A DNA stretch of 12,153 nt from RGIG2206 sp045577615 (GTDB lineage Bacteria > Bacillota > Clostridia > Oscillospirales > Acutalibacteraceae). Below are positions 1-6,449 of the stretch, one piece after another; within the stretch, counting starts at the first letter, position 1, and every line of letters starts with the position of its first letter. The stretch is from positions 1-12,153 of the forward strand of contig JAZNIT010000001.1 of NCBI GenBank assembly GCA_045577615.1, read 5' to 3'. The notes beneath the pieces are model-generated. The model did no database searches. It saw only the letters and a list, made by a program, of their open reading frames with translations, and had not been told where the DNA came from. A program made the translations under genes and the position numbers.

Positions 1-40
1 GCTTCGCAAAAATCCACCTCCCTCGTCAGAGGGAGGCAGG
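1..40. repeat. Right end of a possible dispersed hairpin repeat
   Basis: Bases 17-24 (CCTCCCTC) and 29-36 (GAGGGAGG) form a perfect 8-bp stem around the loop GTCA. From memory, short non-coding elements with this pattern (a CCTCCCTC...GAGGGAGG hairpin next to GCTTCGC-type sequence) are scattered through many Clostridia genomes, and the GCTTCGC at the very first bases fits. Only the right part would be inside the window. A contig breaking inside a dispersed repeat is common, which fits its place at the edge. The family assignment is recall and inference; the hairpin itself is seen. It could also be the terminator of a gene lying to the left. Confidence 0.4.
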
Positions 41-106
41 ACATAAAGCGCTTTCTGCGTTCGCCTTTGATTTCTGCAATTTTTGTTCATCGGTAAACCT
101 CTTTTG

Positions 107-131
107 AACCACGCGACTATCGCGTGGTTTT
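107..131. terminator. Hairpin, possible second terminator
   Basis: AACCACGCGA (107-116) and TCGCGTGGTT (120-129) pair perfectly over 10 bp around the 3-base loop CTA. On the plus strand it is followed by only a short T run (TTTT at 128-131, partly in the stem); on the minus strand it is followed by CAAAAG. It lies beyond the stronger hairpin at 142-173, so it may be a backup terminator for minus-strand transcripts or the terminator of a plus-strand gene to the left. The weak T tract keeps this tentative. Confidence 0.4.
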
Positions 132-141
132 CGTTTACAAC

Positions 142-173
142 AAAACTCCCTAACGAAAGTTAGGGAGTTTTTT
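142..173. terminator. Rho-independent terminator, bidirectional
   Basis: AAAACTCCCTAAC (142-154) and GTTAGGGAGTTTT (159-171) form a 13-bp stem with the loop GAAA. On the plus strand it runs into six T (168-173). On the minus strand it runs into TTTTGTTG. It starts about 36 bases beyond the stop codon of the kinase gene (210-212), so it is the likely end of the adhE-kinase transcript. It can equally terminate a plus-strand transcript from the left. Confidence 0.75.
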
Positions 174-209
174 ATTATTCGTCGGCAAATTTTGTGTCAA
201 CACAATGCT

Positions 210-959
210 TTATTCATACTCTACCACGTCGGCCCATTTGAGCAAAAATTCCCGCTCTTCAACCTTGCCTTTAACCGATTGGCTTGCGGCAACGATGGGC
301 ATCCACTTTTGCACGTATTGACGGGCGGTGTCGCTCTTTTTGCAGAAAAGGTCGAGATACTTTTGAGCAAATTTCTCGTCACCCTCAAGGCAGAAAAGAA
401 GATAGGTGCGGGCCACGTCGGCTGACGCGTTACCCTGAGTTGCGTGTGCCCAGTCAATGACATAGGCCTTGCCCTCGGGAGTGATAATCACGTTTGATGG
501 GTTGAAGTCACCGTGGCATACCTTTTTGTGCTTGGGCATTCCCTCAAGTCGGGTGTGCAGCTCGTAGCGAGTGGTTGCATCCAGCTCGGCCGCGCTGATT
601 TTGCGGTTCATCTTGTCCTTAAGCTTGTTGAGCATCGGGCAGGCGGCGGCATGGATTTGCATCTGCAAATCAACGAACAGTTCAAGATATTCGTCCTTTT
701 TATCGGGGTTTTCTGCCATCAGCTCAGCAAGAGTTTTACCCTCGATATAGTCATAAACAATGGCCCATTTGCCATCAACCGTAAGCACCTCGAGAAGCTT
801 GGGGGTGTTAAGGCCGGTTTCTTCAATTCGGGCCTGATTGAGGGCCTCGTTAAGCACGTCGGCCTTTGAATAATCGCTGTCAAACACCTTGATACACAAG
901 TTGCCGTCGCGATAGATAACCTTGTTTTCGCTTGTTGCTATAACCTTATCAAAATTCAT
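210..959 (-). CDS. APH-family phosphotransferase (small-molecule kinase)
   Basis: A 249-residue protein of the aminoglycoside phosphotransferase / choline kinase-like fold. Visible landmarks are a candidate ATP-binding lysine in CIKVF (K24), a hinge-like VYDYIEGKTL near 68-77, the catalytic loop CHGDFNPSNVI (H149, G150, D151, N156) and the metal-binding VIDW (D169) that replaces the DFG motif of protein kinases. It should transfer phosphate from ATP to a hydroxyl on a small molecule, in the cytoplasm. The substrate cannot be read from sequence; these motifs are shared by kinases for aminoglycosides, choline, homoserine, sugars and others, so antibiotic resistance should not be assumed. The start is ATG at 957-959, with AAGGAGGG (967-974 on the minus strand) seven bases upstream. 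That site overlaps the adhE stop codon, so the two genes are almost certainly co-transcribed and probably translationally coupled. Confidence 0.85.
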   Translation of the reverse strand: MNFDKVIATSENKVIYRDGNLCIKVFDSDYSKADVLNEALNQARIEETGLNTPKLLEVLTVDGKWAIVYDYIEGKTLAELMAENPDKKDEYLELFVDLQMQIHAAACPMLNKLKDKMNRKISAAELDATTRYELHTRLEGMPKHKKVCHGDFNPSNVIITPEGKAYVIDWAHATQGNASADVARTYLLFCLEGDEKFAQKYLDLFCKKSDTARQYVQKWMPIVAASQSVKGKVEEREFLLKWADVVEYE

Positions 960-972
960 TTTTGCACCCTCC

Positions 973-3585
973 TTAAACCTTGTCGTGACTGCCGTTAAAG
1001 GCGTTGATATACATCTGCTTAATTTCGCTCATAAGGGGATAACGGGGGTTGGCGCCTGTGCACTGGTCGTCAAAGGCCTGCTCAACCATTTCGTCAAGGC
1101 GAGCCATAAAGTCAGCCTCGTCGATGCCGTAATCCTTGATAGAGTCCTTAATGCCAACCTTAGCCTTAAGCTCGTTGATGGCGGCGATTAGGCTTTCAAG
1201 CTTTTCTTCGTCGGTGTTGCCTGCAAGGCCGAGAGCGGTAGCAACCTCGCCGTATCTTGCAAGGGTGTGGGGATGGTCATACTGTGAGAAGGTGCCCATT
1301 TTGGTAGGCTTCTCGGTGGCGTTGAAGCGGATAACCTGCTCAATCATAAGAGCGTTGGCAACGCCGTGGGGCAAGTGGTGGAAGGCACCAAGCTTGTGAG
1401 CCATAGAGTGGCAGACACCCAAAAATGCGTTGGCGAAGGCCATACCTGCGATGGTGGCGGCGTTGGCCATCTTTTCCCTTGCTTTAACGTCGGTCTGACC
1501 GTTTTCATAGGCGGCAGGCAAATATTCAAACACAGTCTGCAAAGCCTTGATGGCAAGGCCGTCGGTGTAGTCGGTTGCCATAACAGAGGCATAGGCCTCA
1601 AGAGCGTGGGTAACGGCGTCGATACCTGATGCGGCAGTCAATCCCTTGGGGGCAGACATATGCAGGTTGGTGTCGATGATAGCCATATTGGGCAACAGCT
1701 CATAGTCGGCGAGGGGGTATTTTACTCCGCTCTGCTCGTCGGTGATAACGGCGAAGGGAGTTACCTCACTGCCGGTACCTGCAGAGGTGGGAACGGCGAT
1801 GAAATATGCCTTTTCGCCCATTTTGGGGAAGGAGTAGATGCGCTTTCTGATATCTACAAAGCGCATTGCCATATCCATAAAGTCGGCCTCGGGATGCTCA
1901 TAAAGCACCCACATAATCTTGGCGGCATCCATTGCAGAGCCGCCGCCGAGGGCGATAATTACGTCGGGCTTGAAGGCAGCCATCTGTGCGGCGCCTGCCT
2001 TTGCACTGGCAAGAGTGGGGTCGGGCTCAACGTCAAAGAAGGTGGTGTGAGCAAGGCCCATCTCGTCAAGCTTGTCGGTGATAACCTTGGTGTAGCCGTT
2101 GTTGTAAAGGAAGCTGTCGGTTACAATAAAGGCTCTCTTTTTGCCCATTACGGCGCGAAGCTCGTCAAGGGCAACAGGCAGGCAGCCTGCCTTGATATAA
2201 ACTTTTTCGGGTGCTCTGAACCAAAGCATATTCTCTCTCCTCTCGGCTACGGTTTTGATGTTTAACAGGTGCTTTACGCCAACGTTTTCGCTGACAGAGT
2301 TGCCGCCCCATGAGCCGCAGCCCAAGGTGAGCGAGGGAGCCAGCTTGAAGTTGTAAAGGTCACCGATACCACCGTGTGAGGAGGGGGTGTTAACAAGAAT
2401 TCGGCAGGTCTTCATACGAGCGGCGAAGGCGTCAAGCTTTGCCTGCTCGGTGATGTGGTTAAGATAAACAGAGGAGGTGTGGCCGTAGCCGCCGTCCTCA
2501 ACCAGTTTTTCGGCTTTATCAAGGGCCTCGTCAAAGGTTTTTACCTTGTACATAGCAAGCACGGGGCTGAGTTTTTCGTGAGCAAACTCTTCGGACAGAT
2601 CAACGCTTTCAACCTCGCCAATAAGGATTTTGGTATCCTCAGGCACCTCTACACCTGCCAAAGCGGCAATGGTAGCGGCCTTTTGACCGACGATTTTTGC
2701 GTTAAGAGCACCGTTGATGATGATGGTCTTGCGCACCTTTTCGGTTTCCTCTTCATTAAGGAAATAGCAGCCTCGTGCGGCAAATTCGGCGCGAACAGCC
2801 TCGTATACGGTATCCAGCACGATGACCGACTGCTCGGAGGCGCAAATCATACCGTTATCGAAGGTTTTGGAGTGAATGATAGAGTTGACTGCCAAAAGGA
2901 TGTCGGCGGTGTCGTCGATAATAGCAGGGGTGTTGCCTGCGCCAACGCCAAGGGCGGGCTTGCCGCTTGAGTAGGCGGCGCGCACCATACCGGGGCCACC
3001 GGTGGCAAGAATTATATCAGACTCTTTCATAACCATATTGGTCATATCCAAAGAGGGCTGGTCAATCCATGCAATAATATCCTCGGGGGCACCTGCGGCA
3101 ACGGCTGCCTCAAGAACCAGCTTGGCGGCTTCAATAGTGCAGCCCTTTGCACGGGGGTGGGGGCTGATGATAATGCCGTTGCGGGTTTTAAGGGCAAGCA
3201 AGCACTTGAAAATAGCGGTAGAGGTGGGGTTGGTGGTGGGAATTACTGCGCCAACAACACCGATGGGCTCGGCAATTTTTTTGATGCCGTACTGCTTATC
3301 CTCTTCAATAACGCCGCAGGTTTTAGTTTCTTTATATGCGTTATAGATATATTCGGCGGCATAATGATTTTTGATTACCTTGTCCTCAACAATGCCCATA
3401 CCTGTTTCGGCAACTGCTTGCTTTGCAAGTGAGATGCGAGCCTTGTCGGCGGCGGTGGCGGCGGCAAGAAAAATCTTGTCGACCTGCTCCTGAGTGTAGG
3501 TAGCAAATATCATTTGCGCCTTGCGTACACGGGCAATGGCTTCTTCAAGGGCCTGCACACTGTCCACGATTTTGTAATTGCTCAT
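973..3585 (-). CDS. adhE: Bifunctional acetaldehyde-CoA/alcohol dehydrogenase
   Basis: An 870-residue AdhE (E. coli AdhE is 891). The N-terminal half (about 1-445) is an acetylating aldehyde dehydrogenase: GVGAGNTP at 213-220 and catalytic cysteine C248 in FDNGMICASEQ. The C-terminal half (about 455-865) is an iron-dependent alcohol dehydrogenase: GGGSAMD at 547-553 for NAD, and metal ligands that align with the E. coli set at D656, H660 (GIDAVTH), H726 (CHSMAHKLG) and H740 (HHLPHG). It reduces acetyl-CoA through acetaldehyde to ethanol and reoxidises two NADH, the standard electron sink of fermenting Clostridia; AdhE proteins polymerise into cytoplasmic spirosomes. All expected catalytic residues are present and the reading frame is intact. 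The start is ATG at 3583-3585 with AAAGGAG centred about 12 bases upstream. Its control region lies at 3586-3738 and the kinase gene follows 13 bases downstream. Confidence 0.97.
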   Translation of the reverse strand: MSNYKIVDSVQALEEAIARVRKAQMIFATYTQEQVDKIFLAAATAADKARISLAKQAVAETGMGIVEDKVIKNHYAAEYIYNAYKETKTCGVIEEDKQYGIKKIAEPIGVVGAVIPTTNPTSTAIFKCLLALKTRNGIIISPHPRAKGCTIEAAKLVLEAAVAAGAPEDIIAWIDQPSLDMTNMVMKESDIILATGGPGMVRAAYSSGKPALGVGAGNTPAIIDDTADILLAVNSIIHSKTFDNGMICASEQSVIVLDTVYEAVRAEFAARGCYFLNEEETEKVRKTIIINGALNAKIVGQKAATIAALAGVEVPEDTKILIGEVESVDLSEEFAHEKLSPVLAMYKVKTFDEALDKAEKLVEDGGYGHTSSVYLNHITEQAKLDAFAARMKTCRILVNTPSSHGGIGDLYNFKLAPSLTLGCGSWGGNSVSENVGVKHLLNIKTVAERRENMLWFRAPEKVYIKAGCLPVALDELRAVMGKKRAFIVTDSFLYNNGYTKVITDKLDEMGLAHTTFFDVEPDPTLASAKAGAAQMAAFKPDVIIALGGGSAMDAAKIMWVLYEHPEADFMDMAMRFVDIRKRIYSFPKMGEKAYFIAVPTSAGTGSEVTPFAVITDEQSGVKYPLADYELLPNMAIIDTNLHMSAPKGLTAASGIDAVTHALEAYASVMATDYTDGLAIKALQTVFEYLPAAYENGQTDVKAREKMANAATIAGMAFANAFLGVCHSMAHKLGAFHHLPHGVANALMIEQVIRFNATEKPTKMGTFSQYDHPHTLARYGEVATALGLAGNTDEEKLESLIAAINELKAKVGIKDSIKDYGIDEADFMARLDEMVEQAFDDQCTGANPRYPLMSEIKQMYINAFNGSHDKV

Positions 3586-3603
3586 TGGAAAAATCTCCTT
3601 TTA

Positions 3604-3620
3604 GGCAGGTGTGACCTGCC
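3604..3620 (-). promoter_or_regulatory. Hairpin in the adhE leader, next to the RBS
   Basis: GGCAGGT (3604-3610) and ACCTGCC (3614-3620) pair perfectly over 7 bp with a 3-base loop. In the adhE mRNA this GC-rich stem ends only a few bases before the ribosome binding site AAAGGAG, without covering it. It could stabilise the 5' end, insulate the binding site from upstream pairing, or be a protein-binding dyad. The structure is seen; the function is unknown. Confidence 0.5.
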
Positions 3621-3639
3621 GTTTAGTTTGTAACTAAAC
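3621..3639 (-). promoter_or_regulatory. 19-bp palindrome at the likely adhE start site
   Basis: GTTTAGTT (3621-3628) and AACTAAAC (3632-3639) are perfect inverted copies around TGT. The element directly abuts the GGCAGGT hairpin and, if the TATGAT at 3643-3648 is the -10 element, covers the expected transcription start near 3636. A 19-bp dyad at a start site is typical of a repressor operator. It loosely resembles TTGTTAA-type Rex sites known before clostridial adhE genes but does not match that consensus well, so I do not name the regulator. Confidence 0.45.
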
Positions 3640-3642
3640 TTT

Positions 3643-3648
3643 ATCATA
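3643..3648 (-). promoter_or_regulatory. Candidate -10 element of adhE
   Basis: On the minus strand this reads TATGAT, five of six matches to TATAAT, about 58 bases before the adhE start codon. The hexamers 17-18 bases upstream (GGTATT or GGGTAT) are poor -35 matches. A better -35-like TTGACG at 3677-3682 is 28 bases away, too far to pair with it. A good -10 without a -35 suggests an activator-dependent promoter, and the dyads at 3686-3731 are suitably placed upstream. This is inference from sequence only. Confidence 0.35.
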
Positions 3649-3685
3649 CCCCTGCGAAAAAGTAAAATACCCTTTGCGTCAAGTG

Positions 3686-3731
3686 GCTATATCAAAAATG
3701 ATATAGCAAGAAACTCTCGCTATATCATTTT
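3686..3731 (-). promoter_or_regulatory. Three alternating half-sites upstream of adhE
   Basis: The 9-mer GCTATATCA occurs at 3686-3694, inverted (TGATATAGC) at 3699-3707, and again direct at 3719-3727. The left pair forms a dyad with a 4-base spacer. The right pair forms a dyad with an 11-base spacer whose arms extend to 13 bp (3695-3707 with 3719-3731). The element lies between the lysR stop codon and the candidate adhE -10, roughly 50-95 bases upstream of the expected adhE start site, where LysR-type activators usually bind. The neighbouring LysR-type protein is the obvious candidate ligand. Alternatively the right dyad, followed on the minus strand by five T, is a weak AT-rich terminator of the lysR transcript. 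Both roles are possible. Confidence 0.6.
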
Positions 3732-3738
3732 ATGCTTG

Positions 3739-4674
3739 TTAAAATATTTCGTCACGGGCCTTATATACCTCTTCAATAAACCGCTTGTCAAGCTCGGTCA
3801 ATTTGTAGTTTTGGCGGTATATAAGCACGTCCTTGTATTTTTTTGTGTTGCAGCTGCACCGTTTTTGCACCAGACCGTAGTGGTCGATGGTTTCTTGCGG
3901 CATAGGTGAAATCCACATAAAGGTGTTGTGATTGTGGCTCAAAAGCTCCATCTGACTTGCGCGCTCAAAGACGAATATACGGCGCTCGATGTTGTCGGGC
4001 AGTTCTTCTTTTCGCACTGCCGACATAGACAACGAGGGCACATAGGGGTCGGCGTGGGCAATCTCGGTATAGGGCTCCAAATCATCAAAGGTAACATCCT
4101 CTCTGTTGGCAAGGGGGTGCTCCTTTGACATAACCAGCAGGTAACTGAACTCTGAAATCATCTCGCAAGTCAGCTTTTTATTTTCCAGCATATCCTTAAA
4201 ATAGCGGTCAAAAACCTCGGCATAACGGATAATTCCAAGGCGGTAGCCTGCCTCTAAAATGTTGGTGATGGCACGTGATGAGTTGGTTTCTTTATAAAAA
4301 AGCTCGGCAGGGCGATTATTGTCAATAGAGGCGACAAAGCGGGTGAAGGCATATGACATATAGCTTGAACGGGGCACCGACACTGAAAAGGACTGTGCCT
4401 TTTTTTCGTTGTCGGTACTGTAAATATCCTCAAGCTCCTCTATGCGGCGCAAAATTTTCTTTGCGCGCTCCAAAAACTCCTCACCCTCGGGGGTGACGAG
4501 CATTCCGTGGGGAGTGCGGTTGAAAATTGTGATGCCCAAGTCGTCCTCAAGATCTTTGATGGCGCGGCTTAAATTGGGCTGTGCGATATACAGCCGTTGT
4601 GCTGCGCGGCTGATGGAGCGGGCACGCTCAACCTCTACCGCATATTTTAAATACATAACGTTTATGTTTGACAT
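3739..4674 (-). CDS. LysR-type transcriptional regulator
   Basis: A 311-residue protein of normal length for the family. Residues 1-60 are the winged helix-turn-helix; the signature ARSISRAAQRLYIAQPNLSR (18-37) holds the turn and recognition helix, followed by the wing around FNRTPHGMLVTPEGEEF (51-67) and a linker helix to about 90. The effector-binding domain spans about 94-305; its ligand cannot be told from sequence. It acts on DNA in the cytoplasm, normally as a tetramer, often activating neighbouring genes. The start is ATG at 4672-4674, preceded on the minus strand by AAAGGTG, a modest ribosome binding site. The upstream ABC exporter stops 12 bases earlier, so lysR is probably the last gene of the fabG-alr-lacZ-ABC operon. 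The three half-sites directly beyond its 3' end make adhE the most likely local target, which is inference. Confidence 0.93.
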   Translation of the reverse strand: MSNINVMYLKYAVEVERARSISRAAQRLYIAQPNLSRAIKDLEDDLGITIFNRTPHGMLVTPEGEEFLERAKKILRRIEELEDIYSTDNEKKAQSFSVSVPRSSYMSYAFTRFVASIDNNRPAELFYKETNSSRAITNILEAGYRLGIIRYAEVFDRYFKDMLENKKLTCEMISEFSYLLVMSKEHPLANREDVTFDDLEPYTEIAHADPYVPSLSMSAVRKEELPDNIERRIFVFERASQMELLSHNHNTFMWISPMPQETIDHYGLVQKRCSCNTKKYKDVLIYRQNYKLTELDKRFIEEVYKARDEIF

Positions 4675-4686
4675 TTATAACACCTT

Positions 4687-6444
4687 TTAGTCAACTTTAT
4701 ACATAGCGTACATTTGTGCGTACAGTCCGCCCTGTTCTATCAGTTGGGCGTGGGTGCCCTGCTCGGCAATGCCGTCGGGAGTGAGCACGGCAATCATATC
4801 GGCATTTTTGACGGTGGTCAGGCGGTGGGCAACGATAAAGGTTGTGCGACCCTTTGCCAAGCGGTCAAGGGATTGCTGCACAATATACTCTGACTCGTTG
4901 TCAAGGGCGCTTGTGGCCTCGTCAAGAATGAGTATGGGCGGATTTTTAAGAAAAACACGGGCAATGGAGATGCGCTGCTTCTGTCCGCCCGAAAGCTTGA
5001 CGCCACGCTCACCCACATAGGTATCGTAGCCGTCAGGCAGCTGCTCAATAAAATCGGCGGCTCCTGCAAGTCGGGCGGCCTCGTAAATCTCTTCATCGGT
5101 GGCGTCGGGCTTGCCGTAGGCAATGTTTTCACGCACGCTGCCCGAAAACAGATAAACGTCCTGCTGAACAACGCCGATGTTGCGGCGCAGGGAGTCCAGA
5201 GTAACATCCCGCACATCCACTCCGTCGACGGTGACGCGGCCGCCGCTCACCTCATAAAAACGGGGGATAAGGCCGCACATGGTGGTTTTGCCGCCACCCG
5301 ACGGGCCTACCAGTGCGATGCGCATACCTGCCGAAGCGGTGAGGCTGAGGTTGGCAAGCACATCCTGCCCCTCATCCGAATAGCGGAAGGTGACATTTTC
5401 AAAGGCAACCTCGCCCTTAACCTTGTCAAGGGTAACGGCGTCGGGCTTGTCCTGAATGGTGACGGGGGTATCCAAAATCTCGCAAAAGCGCTCGATACCC
5501 GTCATTCCGCGATAAAACTGCTCTGAAAACTCGATAATTCGGCGCACCGAGGTGAGCAGGGTGGTAACGTAAAGCAGGTAGGCAATCAAATCGGCGGCGG
5601 TGATGTAGCCACCAATCATAAACAGCGCGCCTGCCACCACAACGGTGATATACATAAGACCGTCAAAAAATCGAGTGGTGGAGCTGAAGCCTGCCATTGC
5701 GTGATAAATCTTTTTCTTAATCTTTAAAAAGGCGTGGTTGCCCTTTTGAAAATTCTCCTTTTCCCTCTCCTCATTGGCGAAGGATTTGACCACTCTGATA
5801 CCGAGCAGGCTATCCTCTACCTGTGCATTGATGTCACCGATAACCTCTCTTGATTGACGAAATCCCTCTTTCATTTTGCGCCTGAAGGGGGTGCAAACCA
5901 AAATCATAACGGGCACCAGAGCAAAGATGATAAGGGTGAGCCAGAAGTTGACGGTGCTGAGTATCACAAAGGAAACGGTGATTTTTATGCCGGCGATGAA
6001 AAACTCCTCGGGGCAATGGTGGGCAAACTCGGTTACGTCAAACAAATCGTTGGTTATGCGGGACATCAAGGTGCCCACCTTGGTATTATCGTAATATGAA
6101 AACTGAAGCCGCTGAAGGTGAGAAAATAAATCCCTGCGCATATCGGTTTCTATCTTTGTGCCCATAATGTGACCAACCGCCGCCATATAATAGTTGGCGG
6201 CAGTGTCGATCAGGCGCAGCAAAAGATAGGCGCCACCGATAATCAGCACGGTGACAACCGTCAATTTTGCAGGGTTATTCATTGCCGAGTCGGTGATGTA
6301 GCGCACCATAAGGGGCAGCACCAGCTCGCACACAGTGGTGAGCGCCGCGCAAAAGAGGTCGAATACCACAGTTGCGCGGTGCTTTTTAAAATAGGGTAAA
6401 AATCGCTTGATTAAAGCGAAGGTGTTAGGTTTTTTGTTGTTCAT
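4687..6444 (-). CDS. ABC exporter half-transporter (fused TMD-NBD)
   Basis: A 585-residue protein of the MsbA/LmrA/BmrA type. Residues about 1-320 are the six-helix membrane domain, with clear hydrophobic stretches near 25-48, 61-80, 148-185 and 264-295. The nucleotide-binding domain follows: A-loop Y355, Walker A GPSGGGKTT (380-388), Q-loop at Q427/Q428, signature LSGGQ (484-488), Walker B ILILDE (504-509) with catalytic E509, D-loop SALD (512-515) and switch H540. All ATPase residues are intact, so it can work as a homodimer exporting a drug, lipid or peptide; the cargo is not readable. The start is ATG at 6442-6444, five bases after the lacZ stop. No convincing Shine-Dalgarno is seen before it, so translation probably depends on ribosomes terminating on lacZ. 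No dedicated substrate gene lies nearby. Confidence 0.95.
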   Translation of the reverse strand: MNNKKPNTFALIKRFLPYFKKHRATVVFDLFCAALTTVCELVLPLMVRYITDSAMNNPAKLTVVTVLIIGGAYLLLRLIDTAANYYMAAVGHIMGTKIETDMRRDLFSHLQRLQFSYYDNTKVGTLMSRITNDLFDVTEFAHHCPEEFFIAGIKITVSFVILSTVNFWLTLIIFALVPVMILVCTPFRRKMKEGFRQSREVIGDINAQVEDSLLGIRVVKSFANEEREKENFQKGNHAFLKIKKKIYHAMAGFSSTTRFFDGLMYITVVVAGALFMIGGYITAADLIAYLLYVTTLLTSVRRIIEFSEQFYRGMTGIERFCEILDTPVTIQDKPDAVTLDKVKGEVAFENVTFRYSDEGQDVLANLSLTASAGMRIALVGPSGGGKTTMCGLIPRFYEVSGGRVTVDGVDVRDVTLDSLRRNIGVVQQDVYLFSGSVRENIAYGKPDATDEEIYEAARLAGAADFIEQLPDGYDTYVGERGVKLSGGQKQRISIARVFLKNPPILILDEATSALDNESEYIVQQSLDRLAKGRTTFIVAHRLTTVKNADMIAVLTPDGIAEQGTHAQLIEQGGLYAQMYAMYKVD

Positions 6445-6449
6445 ACCGA

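Noticed and set aside
45..54. Palindrome AAAGCGCTTT
   Set aside because: Ten bases alone, with no promoter or gene next to it, is too little to call an operator.
210..959. Annotation as an aminoglycoside resistance gene
   Set aside because: Only general APH-fold motifs are seen. The setting with adhE and the short length do not support a specific antibiotic substrate.
3677..3682. TTGACG on the minus strand as the -35 of adhE
   Set aside because: It lies 28 bases from the TATGAT at 3643-3648, and nothing like a -10 is found at 16-18 bases.
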